Origin: Nannochloris sp. 'desiccata'
Taxonomy: Eukaryota; Chlorophyta; Trebouxiophyceae; Chlorellales; Chlorellaceae
Direction: 5' to 3'
Length of the DNA stretch: 64,000 nt
Assembly: GCA_019044685.2 (NCBI GenBank)
Contig: JAGTXX020000004.1
Location: forward strand, 434,001 to 498,000
Shown here: piece after piece, positions 12,102 to 22,335 of the stretch
Numbering within the stretch: position 1 is the stretch's first letter
Layout of the letters: every line of letters begins with the position of its first letter
The notes under the pieces: generated by a model
Seen by the model: only the letters and a program-made list of their open reading frames with translations
Databases searched by the model: none
What the model was told of the DNA's origin: nothing
Position numbers and translations under genes: made by a program

Positions 12102-12910
12102 ATGAAGAGAATATTTGGAGCTAAAAAAGAACAGCCAAATGCTCCTACGCTAGAGGAAGCCACGGACAACTTGACCAAACGCGGTGATGTGTAAGTTGAT
12201 TTTCTCCGTTTCCCCGCTCTTGTCTTTCTCCTCTCTTGTATCCCCAAACTCAATCCTTATTTCCCCAATCAATTACTTGTCTTCACAGCCTTGATGAGAA
12301 GATCAGGAAGCTGGATGAACAATTATTAAAGCACCGTGATAATATCAGAAAAACTCGCCCTGGCCCTGCTCAACAAGCCGCTCAACAACGCGCCATGGCT
12401 GTCCTCCGCCAGAAAAAACAATACGAACAACAACGCGATCAACTCTACACCCAACAATATAATGTAGAGAGCGTTTCCTACACCATGGAAAGCATGAAAG
12501 ACAACGTTCAAACCGTTCAAGCAATGCAAGCGGGAGCGGTACAGATGAAAAAATTAATGAAGGATAATAAAGAACTTCAAGTGGACAATGTATACAAGGT
12601 CATGGATGAAATGGCAGATTTGAATGCTGAATTTGAAGAGGTTACTGAAGCTATGGCTAGTTATAGCGTGCCTCTAGATGTAGACGAGTCTGATCTAATG
12701 GCGGAGCTGGATGCCTTACCGGATGAGGATCTGTTAACAGAAGGAGCTGGTACAGCTGGTGGTGTACCAGCGTATTTACAAGACTTAGGAGAATTGGGAT
12801 TACCGGAAGCGCCCTCTGGAATGGCAGCGCCGACTGCGCCTACGGGGGTGCCCACGATGCCAGCGGAGGAGGATATGTTTGGCTTACCTGCCGCCCCTCA
12901 GAGAAATTGA
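12102..12910 (+). CDS. VPS60: CHMP5/VPS60 ESCRT-III-associated SNF7 protein
   Basis: Two exons, 12102-12190 and 12289-12910; 236 residues, the usual size for the family. It is an SNF7-fold protein of the ESCRT-III group that works with LIP5/Vta1 to control Vps4 during endosomal membrane scission. The N-terminus MKRIFGAKKEQPNAPTLEEA, the KRGD..LDEKI segment spanning the splice junction, and KTRPGPAQQAAQQRAMAVL identify Vps60/CHMP5 rather than CHMP4. The basic N-terminal helices are followed by an acidic half with LDVDESDLMAELDALPDEDL, the expected C-terminal region. The Pro/Ala-rich end is somewhat longer than in animals. Confidence 0.95.
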
Positions 12911-13145
12911 AGGTTTTAACTCGGGTTGTCTTTCTCGTTATATTTATTGCTGCATGTATCCTCCGCATTCCTTTTTCCTGCATAATTTGTACTATTAAAT
13001 AGCAATTATCGCTGAGAAAATATTGGATAAAAGTCAAGGGACGACGTGGAAAGCAGACATCAAACAACAAGTCCAAGACAAGGTGTAAAGATATATATTA
13101 TTACAGTGATCCCAAGTATATTTTGTTCTTAAAATTTTTGCTAAG

Positions 13146-15172
13146 CTAGCTATTATGGGTAAAGAATGCAAGCTCTTCAGCTAACCCCGTCTCTGTGCTC
13201 TCCACCACGGCCATCACAAATGGTGCCCCTGGGTGGAAAATAAACACAACCTCTGTCGCGTTCTCGCCCTCCCCACCTCCCCCACCTCTTGCTGCATTCC
13301 CTGCTTCGCCCATGACATCTTCAGGTTCAAACTTAAATCTCAGCCTTTCCGGCCAAACACGCGCTACAAATTTTGCTGGACGGTGGAGTGGCGGTCGAGG
13401 TACAAGATCCCGAGTTACCGCTCTCTCATCAAACTGAAACAGCTCTTGATCTAAATACGGACTTCCCTGTTGTTGTTGACACCCAGGATGATTCATCGCC
13501 GCTCTTGAAAACGGATCTTGAGCAGATTTACGCCTTAATTGCTGTCCCCAAAGCCCTGGAATTAAAAATCTTTCCCAGTCGTTTGCCGGAGCGCCACCTG
13601 TCACAGCAGGCGCTGTGGCTAAACACCATTCAGCAAAATCGATACTGCCTCCTTCAAAAACACGTTCTACAGCTGTGGTGGTCATATCGTACAGCATGTG
13701 TAATCCGCGAATGTGACTAGGTAAATGACTGGTGGTACCTCTATGGTTTACGGGAGGCATCCATGTGACCAGTAATTTAGAAGAGTCTATCAGGAGGACT
13801 GCATGCATTTCCATCTCCAAGTAAACATCGAAAAAGTAGTAGAATTGCTCTATTGGGAGCACGGTTCGTTGCTGGAGTGGCTGTTTCAGTGGCTCACGCC
13901 AGTCGTTAATTTGTTGTTGTTGTTGTTCTTTCTTTCTTTGTTGTTCTGCAGCGAGATTTTTTGTTTTATCTAGTGCATCCAAATATAGTCGTGCTAGTAA
14001 TCTTTGTTTTAAGCCTTCTATTAATAGCGGGGTAGGCACATCGTCTAATAGTAGAGGTTCTTCTGATTCCTCTTCACTCGGTCTTCTATCACCCATATCT
14101 AAGGCATTCGCAGGACCACCTTCCTCGTGGTGTTCAACCATCTCTACTTCTTCACCACCACCACCACCAACGGCATTTTCTTCTTCTTCCCCTTCTCTCT
14201 CTTCTGCACCTCCTCTTACTGCGGTTGCTAAACCTAAATGGCTCTGCCCTAAATTTGCCATCCCAGTCATACTTCCATACGCATCATCTTCTCTACACCT
14301 GGGTCCTAACGTTCTAATCAACCTCATATTCCTTTGTTCCTTATCTATTCGAACCACATAAATTTTCTTCTGCCCTGGCGCCACAATGGTCATCATGTCG
14401 TCGTAGAGAGACGCCGCCCCCAGGTGAGTCAGATGTATAGAGTCAGCACGAAGGGTTAATCTGTCTAATATAAGACCAGATATCATATTTAATAAGTGGA
14501 AAGTGACGTTTTCGGAGACCCCGAGCCAAGCACCGCCCTCACCGTCAACATGCATGGGGCGAACGTCGGGGGTTGACGAAGCCAGCACGAGGTAGTCTGT
14601 GTGGACAGCTAAAGAGAAGGCAAACAACTGCTCGTCGAGACCGGTGACGACAGAACACCGAGCGTGGAGATCAAAGGCGTCTTCGAATTTTACTGCTGGT
14701 CGGTTTTGCTGTTGCTGGCGCCTGTGGTTGCTGCCTTCGGCTGCTCCCGCTCCTGCTGCAATTGTTTCTGTCAAATCAAGATCGATACCTCGGTAGCTAT
14801 GGAGCACAACTTCATTTTTCATGGCATCAAACGAGATGAGGAATCTTCCACAGGGCGTGAATCGGGAGAGGCAATAGCCAGGAGGTGGTTGAATGCCTCT
14901 GATTGCAGTGTTGGGTACAACCGTCTCGAAAAATTTCCTACTTTGAGATATCTGCACCAACGACCATATTTTTTAAAGTAATAAGTTGGCATTGTAATTG
15001 TGGTTGTTGTATGATGCTGTTACGTATATGTTGCTGTAGTCTTAGAGAAGAGTTAATGAAGTAAACAGAATTGAAAAAGGTCTCTCACCGCTGCAGCAGG
15101 CGGGGCGCTCGCCGTCTCCCTGCGAAGAAGACGGTGGACAAGGTTGCCGCTATTCTCCCTCTTCCGCTTCAT
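13146..15172 (-). CDS. DET1: DET1 homolog (CUL4-DDB1 E3 ligase component)
   Basis: Two exons, 15089-15172 and 13146-14951; 629 residues. DET1 joins DDB1, DDA1 and COP10-type E2 variants or COP1 on CUL4 ligases and represses light signalling in plants. The short first exon gives MKRKRENSGNLVHRLLRRE, matching the family's N-terminal basic helix. Diagnostic segments follow: PPGYCLSRFTPCGRFLISFD, RLIRTLGPRCREDDAYGS, GSPYLDQELFQFDERAV and VVFIFHPGAPFVMAV near the C-terminus. It is larger than human DET1, mostly through an acidic Glu/Gly-rich insertion about mid-protein and a poly-Gln patch. A TTACA (TGTAA on this strand) lies 41 bases past the stop. Confidence 0.92.
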
Positions 15173-15937
15173 ACTTGTGTGTATCTAATTATATGGATAT
15201 TTGTGGCATAGTAAGAAGCTTATGCGCGAATTTGCTTGAAGAATAAAAGTCAGATGATTATATATGAATTCAAGGATTGATCGCAATGCGGCTTGGCCAA
15301 CGCCTTTTATCTTGCTCGCCGCTGTGTCTGCGTGGCCAAATATTTCTTTCGATATTAAATATTTATTTGATACCTCGTCTAATCAATCTAGCACCTTTGC
15401 TGTTGAGTGCTCTCTGTTTGAGTGGCTAACTAACCTAAGGCCTTGCCTTGCTGTTGGCAGACCTCGCTCAGTGTTCTTGTACAATATTACAGCAGGAAAA
15501 CATCAATCTCCCAGGCGCAGGGTGTACAAAGACGTCTAAAAAAATCGCAAACGGCGATTCAACCTTTCTCTCCCGAGCAAGAACCATAAAAAAATTGAAG
15601 ACGGCTGTGTGATGACGGAGAGGGCGGTGAGGAGAGGAACAAAAATAAACCAAAAGAAATTCGTACATTTTTCTTTAAACTTGTGTATAAAGTAGTGTTT
15701 AATCTAGTAGTGTACACAGTGCATAAAAGGAATGATTTTTAATAGACACACGCTAAACGAAACGGGGTCTAAAAAGAAAAGAAAAACAAAGAACGGGAAA
15801 TATAAATTTATTTTCAAAAAAGAAGGCATGAAAAGTCATTGCTTGGAATTAAGAAGACAGAGCAGAAGCTTTATCTGTAGTAAAGTGTTATCAATTGATC
15901 GAATGTATGCTTATTAAAACTAACCTGCTTTAGAAGT
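15173..15937. other. Intergenic region, no gene seen
   Basis: This 765-base gap holds the upstream region of DET1 and the 3' flank of the Ca2+ ATPase gene, both on the minus strand. An open frame of 91 codons on the plus strand (15264-15539) has no composition or motif that supports it as a gene. Confidence 0.5.
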
Positions 15938-18900
15938 CTATAAAGCTTCAGCTTGAACTCTACTTGTATTCCCATAAGTACTCTGACTACCGACCCCACT
16001 GCCGCTGCCAGCTGCCTTGAGCTTTGCTTTTTCCTTCTCCTTTTCTTTCAACTCCTTGGGCTTTGGTGGTCTCATGATTTGCCACACATGCTCACGATAT
16101 CTGATAGACTTTGCCTGCAGCTTTGCATACCGAGCAGCTTCATCAGCGGCAGTCGTCTTAAAGTACCTCCGCGAAACAAATTTAACGAGGAATGAGACAA
16201 CAAGTCCCCCGAGACCAATAGCAATTGCAACACCCCATTCAAGGCCACTTTGAGGCTCTACTTTGAAGATATTACCCACGGGTTCAACTACCATGATGAC
16301 TACCTGTAAGGCGACGGTAATTATCCACACAGAACCGAAAATCCACGTGCGGAATATACCTCTAAAGACATCATACTCGTCGTTAATTCTCCGAGCATTA
16401 ATTTCATTGAACAACTGCATCCAAATGAAGGTATTAAACACCATGGAATTCGTCCTTTCTTGATCTAATTCACGTTCCTCTTCACACTCTTCGTGGGCGG
16501 TTTTGTCCGCTTCCGTAGGATTGTCAACTTCAGGGCAAGATTGCACTTTAAAGAAATCAAATTGAGCTGGCATGCCGTAAAAGATCAGAAACAGCCAGAA
16601 TATCTGGTAAAGACCCTGTGCGAGAATGTGTTTTGCCATTTTACCATTGATTAGAGGTTCGTTGCGGCCATGGGGGAGCTCATTAAGTAAATCGGGGGTG
16701 GGCAATTCAGTTGCAAGCGCCAAGGCAGCTAAAGAATCCATAATGAGATTCACCCAAAGAAGCTGGAGCACATTCAGTGGGGTTTCACCAGTAGTCACTG
16801 CAGCGACAAAGGCGATAATTAAGGCAACCAAGTTGATCGTCAACTGGAATTGCAGAAATTTACGAATATTAGAAAAGACGCTCCTTCCCCACAAAACTGA
16901 TTTCACGATAGAAGAGAAATTATCGTCCAAAATAACGATATCTGCTGCTTCTTTGGCAACCTCCGTACCAGCAATACCCATAGCAAGACCGACATCAGAC
17001 TCCTTCAACGCAGGGGCATCGTTCGTACCATCACCAGTGACGGCAACTACATCCCCCATTTTTTTCAACGTCTGGACGAGAATATATTTATCTTGAGGGG
17101 AGGAGCGAGCGAGGACCTGTAAGTTGGGGAGCATCGCCATGAGTTCTTCTTCACTCATGTTCCTGAAATCGGGACCTTCCATGGCCAATCCGTCCGTCAA
17201 AATACCGCAATCACGTGCGATATGCCGTGCTGTGTGAATGTTATCACCCGTCACCATTCGAACACGAATGCCCGCTCTTTGGCAGGTAGCAACAGCGTCA
17301 GGGACTTCTTTACGCACAGGATCTTTAATACCGACTATACACATGGCAGTGAGTTCAGTTTCATCAGGCTTTTCAAAGAAATCAGCAGGCCGGGAGGGAT
17401 CATTAGCGGGGTAGTCCTTGTATGCTAAGCACAAGGTACGGAGACCGCGAGAAGCCATTTCAGTGAGAACATCCATTAATTTTTCGCGCTCGGCGTCACC
17501 CATAGGGATACGATTGCCTTGAGAATCGATGGACGCGATAGAACGGTTTAAAATCCAATCAGCTGCGCCTTTATTATATAACCGCAAAGTGTTCCCATCT
17601 TTACTTTTGACCAGCACTGAAGCCATTTTCCTTTCGGAAGTGAAACCGTAGACTTGTAGCGTATTAACATGCTCTAAATCGCGAATCTCCCGGTAATCAT
17701 CACCCCAAGAACGCACCATAAGTAGCAAAGCACACTCGGTACGATTTCCAACAAAGCCGACTGTGCCATTTTCATTTTCAACAAGGAAAGCCTTGCTATT
17801 TAACGCACAATTGCGTACAATCTCATCCTTCCAAGGTCCAGGTAACTCGCTAGGCTCGGGCACAGCAGGGTATTTCACACCAGCAAACCACCCCTCGACG
17901 ACTGTCATTCTGTTTTCTGTCAATGTTCCTGTTTTGTCAGAGCAAATCGCAGTAGCTCCACCCATAGTTTCGCAGGCAGCAAGAACACGGACGAAGTTAT
18001 TATCCTTCATCATTTTACCCATTGAATACGCAAGAGAAATGGTCACGGCAAGAGGGAGACCTTCAGGTACCGCTACCACGATGATAGTCACAGAGAAGAT
18101 AAAGAACTCAAGAGGACCAGAGGCGAATTCACTCAATGGGAACCCTTGGTTCTCAACCATCCACCGAATCATTAATACAATGAAACAGATCAGCGCAACA
18201 AAGAAACCGATTTTACCAATGGCGGTAGCTAAAACTCCAAGTTTTTCTTGAAGAGGGGTGTCTCCAGAATCCCCAACGACTAACGCCATGGTTCTACCCC
18301 ATTCAGAGTGTTCTCCGACAGCGATAACAATCACACGGCCACTACCTTCAGTTACCTGAGTACCAGAACGAATCCAGGGGTCACCGCCTTCAAGTCCCTT
18401 TTTGATCGGGTCGGCCTCTCCTGTTAAACTGGCTTCGTCGAGGGTTAATCCATGGACTTCAAGAGTGTATCCATCCGCAACGACCTTATCACCGGTATCA
18501 AGCATCATGAGATCGCCAACCACGAGGTCAGTATTCTTCACAAGGATCTGTTGACCACCACGGACGACTTTAATTTCAATGACATCTTTTTGGGCATTAA
18601 GTTTCTGGAATTGTCTGTCTTTGTGCCAATCATTACCAGCACCAACAAGGGATACGACGAGAACAGCAACCCAAATAGCCACACCTTCAGTCCAGGCATT
18701 ATCTTCTCTTTCTTCTGGGACTGCCACACCGAGAATAGTGGAGACAAGAGCAGCTGCCATAAGCATAAGAATAATAGGATCCTTTAAATTGCCATACCAG
18801 AGAGTGAAAAAACTCTTGGTTGGTACCGTTTTGAGCTTGTTTGCCCCGAAAACCTGCTGGCGAAGCTCTGCAGAGTTGGGAGTAATTCCATCGACAAGAG

Positions 18901-19030
18901 ACGTGTCCAGAGCAGAAGCAACACCTTCTGCTCCACCCAGCTCGTCCCAAATTTCTTGACTCTTCAACTGAAAATCAGAATGGTAGGGAAATGTGTAAGA
19001 AGATTGATTGCAACAGGAGTGATCACTCAT
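15938..19030 (-). CDS. P-type Ca2+-transporting ATPase, type IIB (plasma membrane/ACA-like)
   Basis: Intronless, 1030 residues. It pumps calcium out of the cytosol using ATP. Landmarks: the A-domain TGEADP at about 203-208; PEGLP in TM4 at 322-326; the phosphorylation site DKTGTLT with the aspartate at 365; the GDGTNDAPALK hinge at about 660; and a TM5-TM10 block with LLWVNLIMDSLAALALATE, where the Asn and Asp are calcium ligands of type II pumps. Ten membrane segments fit. The C-terminal tail after TM10 is about 75 residues, Lys/Arg-rich, with YREHVWQIMRPP. This is the place where IIB pumps carry a calmodulin-binding autoinhibitor; that role is inferred. The N-terminus is short, as in animal PMCA rather than the long plant ACA type. 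Confidence 0.95.
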   Translation of the reverse strand: MSDHSCCNQSSYTFPYHSDFQLKSQEIWDELGGAEGVASALDTSLVDGITPNSAELRQQVFGANKLKTVPTKSFFTLWYGNLKDPIILMLMAAALVSTILGVAVPEEREDNAWTEGVAIWVAVLVVSLVGAGNDWHKDRQFQKLNAQKDVIEIKVVRGGQQILVKNTDLVVGDLMMLDTGDKVVADGYTLEVHGLTLDEASLTGEADPIKKGLEGGDPWIRSGTQVTEGSGRVIVIAVGEHSEWGRTMALVVGDSGDTPLQEKLGVLATAIGKIGFFVALICFIVLMIRWMVENQGFPLSEFASGPLEFFIFSVTIIVVAVPEGLPLAVTISLAYSMGKMMKDNNFVRVLAACETMGGATAICSDKTGTLTENRMTVVEGWFAGVKYPAVPEPSELPGPWKDEIVRNCALNSKAFLVENENGTVGFVGNRTECALLLMVRSWGDDYREIRDLEHVNTLQVYGFTSERKMASVLVKSKDGNTLRLYNKGAADWILNRSIASIDSQGNRIPMGDAEREKLMDVLTEMASRGLRTLCLAYKDYPANDPSRPADFFEKPDETELTAMCIVGIKDPVRKEVPDAVATCQRAGIRVRMVTGDNIHTARHIARDCGILTDGLAMEGPDFRNMSEEELMAMLPNLQVLARSSPQDKYILVQTLKKMGDVVAVTGDGTNDAPALKESDVGLAMGIAGTEVAKEAADIVILDDNFSSIVKSVLWGRSVFSNIRKFLQFQLTINLVALIIAFVAAVTTGETPLNVLQLLWVNLIMDSLAALALATELPTPDLLNELPHGRNEPLINGKMAKHILAQGLYQIFWLFLIFYGMPAQFDFFKVQSCPEVDNPTEADKTAHEECEEERELDQERTNSMVFNTFIWMQLFNEINARRINDEYDVFRGIFRTWIFGSVWIITVALQVVIMVVEPVGNIFKVEPQSGLEWGVAIAIGLGGLVVSFLVKFVSRRYFKTTAADEAARYAKLQAKSIRYREHVWQIMRPPKPKELKEKEKEKAKLKAAGSGSGVGSQSTYGNTSRVQAEAL

Positions 19031-19911
19031 AATTCAGAATATGACAAGCAAACGATCCATCCACGATGCCCACAAGGTAGTGCCATATTGGGATCGCTAT
19101 CGGGACTAGCGCCAACTCATTTACTTTAAACTCACTTCATTTGCTTCAAATAACTTGGTTGCGTCTATAGAGAAAGGATTTGCGACCCCATTCGCCCCAC
19201 CATGAGCACCTGTTTCAGGGTCAGCGGGGATTACAGTCGCGCTCATATTCCCTCTAAAACACTCCACGAATGGATGCCAGCCTGGATTGATTTCTTAAAC
19301 ACGTCGACAAACGAAAAGGCGGAAAAAATGATTAAGGGCCTCGGTGCGTTACAACACGTCGGAAGTTCAAGTTTCAAGAAAGTCTAGCCCCGTGAATTTC
19401 ACTTCAATATACAGAAAAAACTACCCGTCCTAAGCTGGGGTACCTCGTATTTTGAGAAATTATTCCGTTCCCAAAGCTGGTTTCCTCCAATTCACACCGC
19501 GCCAACTTGTTGAACAGCTGCAGCCCAGTTACTTCACTTGTTGGTACCTAACCCTGAAACAAACCGTTTTAGAAATTATCAAGGAGAACGGTATTAACTT
19601 CCTCCCCGTTCTAGCATCCCTCCCTCCTGCTCAAGCTACCCCGCTAAGACAAGCTAGACAACCTGTGAGTTCTCGCTCCCCCAGGCGGCATACAGAAATA
19701 TCATTTGTTTCAAGTGAATGCAAAACACAACCGCGCAGCCCCACATGATGTTTCTCTTGACCCACAACCTTCGACAGCCGAATCCCTCTAAGCCCTAATA
19801 CCCACACCCGCCTGCCTGACCACTCGCTCGCATGCGCTGTCACTCTCTTTCTTTTCTGATCTTTCTTTTTCTGTCTGTCTGACCAACTTTTATATTAACT
19901 CCCTAATTAAG
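19031..19911. other. Intergenic region with a possible small unresolved gene
   Basis: This 881-base gap lies between the Ca2+ ATPase start and the end of the next minus-strand gene. On the plus strand an ATG at 19202, in a good context (CCCCACCATGAG), opens 61 codons beginning MSTCFRVSGDYSRAH. A second open stretch in another frame (about 19452-19672) reads like protein, with TPRQLVEQLQPSYFTCWYL. I could not join them by a convincing intron. They may be a small spliced gene, a decayed gene, or chance. Confidence 0.3.
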
Positions 19912-22335
19912 TCAAAAATTGGGATCATTAAAAACAAAAGAGGGCACATTAGCAGCAGTAGCAGCAGACAGATCTTGGTACCAGGTCGCCAATCTTGGCT
20001 TTCTAACACAATCTTCAGTTCCGGCGACCATCGCCAACACCCCTTCAGACAACCTACCCCTCAACCTCGCTGGACTGTTCATAATAAACCCCTGGAGCTG
20101 CTGGGCAACAGCATCTACCAGTGTATAATCTACAGTTAACAACTGTTGCGTTGCAACGTTGAATACAGCTAAACATAGATTATCCCAGCACACACCAGCC
20201 ACCACCATTTCCGAGCACTTGTTGAGGATCCTTTCTACACATAGAAGGCCAAGAGGGGAGCCAGGAGGAATAGTAGCAAGGGCAGTCGACAATCCTTGTG
20301 AGAAATGCTGTAAATGCTGCAGCAGCTCTGATGCTACTGTACCAACCGTCGTCGTTGCTGAAGAAGTAGAAGTAGATAAAGAGGAAAGCGGTAATTTTTC
20401 TAGGCATCTGGTAACGTAATACGGAGCCAGCTGCTCCGCATGCTGCGCTCCAACTCCCATAAGAGACCACAATAGTGTATGTGCGGAAGTAGATGTCGCA
20501 ATATGCGGGTGGAGGAGGTATAGAAACGCCAAGGGAGCTAAAATATCCAACCCCGACTCTTCTGAGAGAGACCGGCAGCATGGGGTTAACGCGGTGCATA
20601 AAAGTTGCACTTTTGAAGCAGATAAAGCATCAACGAGCCATGCAGGCGCATTTCCGTGTGCAGGAATGAGTGCTTCCAAGTCTCCATACGCTGGAAGACA
20701 CTGAACTACATCAATATGCGCAGTGGAGGCACCAGTGGAGAAAGAGGACACAAAGAGGTCTTGAGGGAGCGACTGGAGAGCCCCTTTAAGCAGCCGGGAG
20801 TAATGAAGGCTGTTATTCACCCTACAAAACTGCAAATTAGCTATAATACACAGTACAGTCGACGATGAAAGTGCCTTTTTACCAATTCTACTGCTGCTGG
20901 AAAGGTTGCAATTCATTGTGGCTGCCATTAGAAGCTCCATGGAGGCTATGAAGTTTTTTTCTAAAAGAGCTTGGAGTGGATGGTAGTCAACTTGTGCACG
21001 TGTTTGCGTCCAGAATTGGAGAATGTACTGCCTGTACTGCTCATGAGTTTTTTTAGCAGCACGTTTCATAATATCCAACACATTTTCAAGTTGTTCTGGG
21101 CTTAGGCGGACTTGGGAGAGCTGAGTAACTGCCGTTGATTGCAGCGGCAATGCGTAATTATTCCACCCGTGCTGCTGGGCCTGGTGCGCCAAGGCAGCAC
21201 TGAGCTGCCCCACTGATGCAGTATCACTCGAATATTTGAGTACGTCTAGTAAAGGATCGATGTCTAATACAGTGTCTAGTAAGGTTCCTACACAGCATTG
21301 AAGAGTTGCCGGTGTTGGGCGGGGCATTCGGCAGGCTTGGTATGTCTGGGCTACCGCCACACCAGTCGCTATTTGTTGAATATTTAGACTATTCTTATGT
21401 ACGGTAGTAGCAGCAGCAGCAGCAGCAGAATGTTGTAGTAGCTCTGCCAGAGCTTCTATCAGAGGAATTATTGGCGGGGAAGGTCTCTGCTGATGATATC
21501 GAGCTAGAGATTCTAGCATTCCGCCAGCCGCCAATGTCGCCGCTGCTGCCCTTAGGTCACCTGTTTGCCTATTTACCTCGTCTCCTTCCGTTCCAATGGC
21601 AGATAATAACTTACTACATCGGTTACTCGGCAGAAGAACTGCTCTTAATGCCCCATAGAAAGAATTCAAACAAATCTGTTGCTGGTGGTGGAGGGTACTG
21701 ACGGCAATGGCGGTGGTTGCTGTCCTCATTGCAGGATACAATCCAGCCAGGCTCTTTGCTAGCCTGCTACTTTCGTGAATTGTAATAGTACCTAGATAGC
21801 TTAATAAAGCGGTGAATATCCAGCAGACAGCATCTGCATTGTAGGTAAGAGCTGGTAAAAGGGCTGCTGTGCCAGAAATAAGAAACTCGATCACCTGTGC
21901 TGCTGCTGCTTGCGGTTGGTCTCGTTGTTCTAGCTGCATACTTTGAAACGACAGTAAAGACGTTCCAACAGTTTCAGCTACTTGCTCGATTAATGTACGC
22001 GAGCTATCAGAGACCAAAGCGCCCGCCGCGCTGCCAAGGAAAACAACGGCAGCAGCGCCAGACAGTTGAGAGACAGAGGTCGCTTGGAGAGTGTGTATAG
22101 CGACATTTGCAGCTGCTATGAGAGTCTGCTGCTGTGAAGTATTCATACTGATTGCTCCAGGAGAGTGCTGCTGCCGTTGAGAAATCTGCCGAGCCCATCG
22201 TGAAAGGAGAACAAAGGTCTCTACCTGTCGTTCAACACCCACCACCGCCGCCGGGGGCACCAATAATTTTGAAATCAGCGCTGTAGCCTCGGTATCGGAA
22301 AGAAGACGCCGATTGAACTTTAGGTATTCTTCCAT
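19912..22335 (-). CDS. Unrecognised 807-residue helical-repeat-like protein
   Basis: A single uninterrupted frame of 807 codons beginning MEEYLKFNRRLLSDTEA. It is rich in Ala, Leu, Gln and Ser, with long stretches that look like amphipathic helices, so an ARM/HEAT-type or similar helical solenoid is likely. It has no membrane segment, signal peptide or catalytic motif I can name. Segments near the C-terminus (APYYVTRCLEKLPLS, IPPGSPLGLLCVERILNKC) vaguely recall a plant uncharacterised ARM-like family, from memory only. A short CAG-type repeat encodes poly-Ala (about 21407-21427). The length of the open frame in compact DNA makes it a real gene. Function unknown. Confidence 0.8.
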   Translation of the reverse strand: MEEYLKFNRRLLSDTEATALISKLLVPPAAVVGVERQVETFVLLSRWARQISQRQQHSPGAISMNTSQQQTLIAAANVAIHTLQATSVSQLSGAAAVVFLGSAAGALVSDSSRTLIEQVAETVGTSLLSFQSMQLEQRDQPQAAAAQVIEFLISGTAALLPALTYNADAVCWIFTALLSYLGTITIHESSRLAKSLAGLYPAMRTATTAIAVSTLHHQQQICLNSFYGALRAVLLPSNRCSKLLSAIGTEGDEVNRQTGDLRAAAATLAAGGMLESLARYHQQRPSPPIIPLIEALAELLQHSAAAAAATTVHKNSLNIQQIATGVAVAQTYQACRMPRPTPATLQCCVGTLLDTVLDIDPLLDVLKYSSDTASVGQLSAALAHQAQQHGWNNYALPLQSTAVTQLSQVRLSPEQLENVLDIMKRAAKKTHEQYRQYILQFWTQTRAQVDYHPLQALLEKNFIASMELLMAATMNCNLSSSSRIGKKALSSSTVLCIIANLQFCRVNNSLHYSRLLKGALQSLPQDLFVSSFSTGASTAHIDVVQCLPAYGDLEALIPAHGNAPAWLVDALSASKVQLLCTALTPCCRSLSEESGLDILAPLAFLYLLHPHIATSTSAHTLLWSLMGVGAQHAEQLAPYYVTRCLEKLPLSSLSTSTSSATTTVGTVASELLQHLQHFSQGLSTALATIPPGSPLGLLCVERILNKCSEMVVAGVCWDNLCLAVFNVATQQLLTVDYTLVDAVAQQLQGFIMNSPARLRGRLSEGVLAMVAGTEDCVRKPRLATWYQDLSAATAANVPSFVFNDPNF

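Noticed and set aside
15264..15539. 91-codon plus-strand open frame between DET1 and the Ca2+ ATPase
   Set aside because: No motif, no homology I can recall, and it sits in promoter and 3' flank sequence.
16626..18251. Several long plus-strand frames inside the Ca2+ ATPase region
   Set aside because: Antisense shadows of a gene with all P-type ATPase motifs in order.
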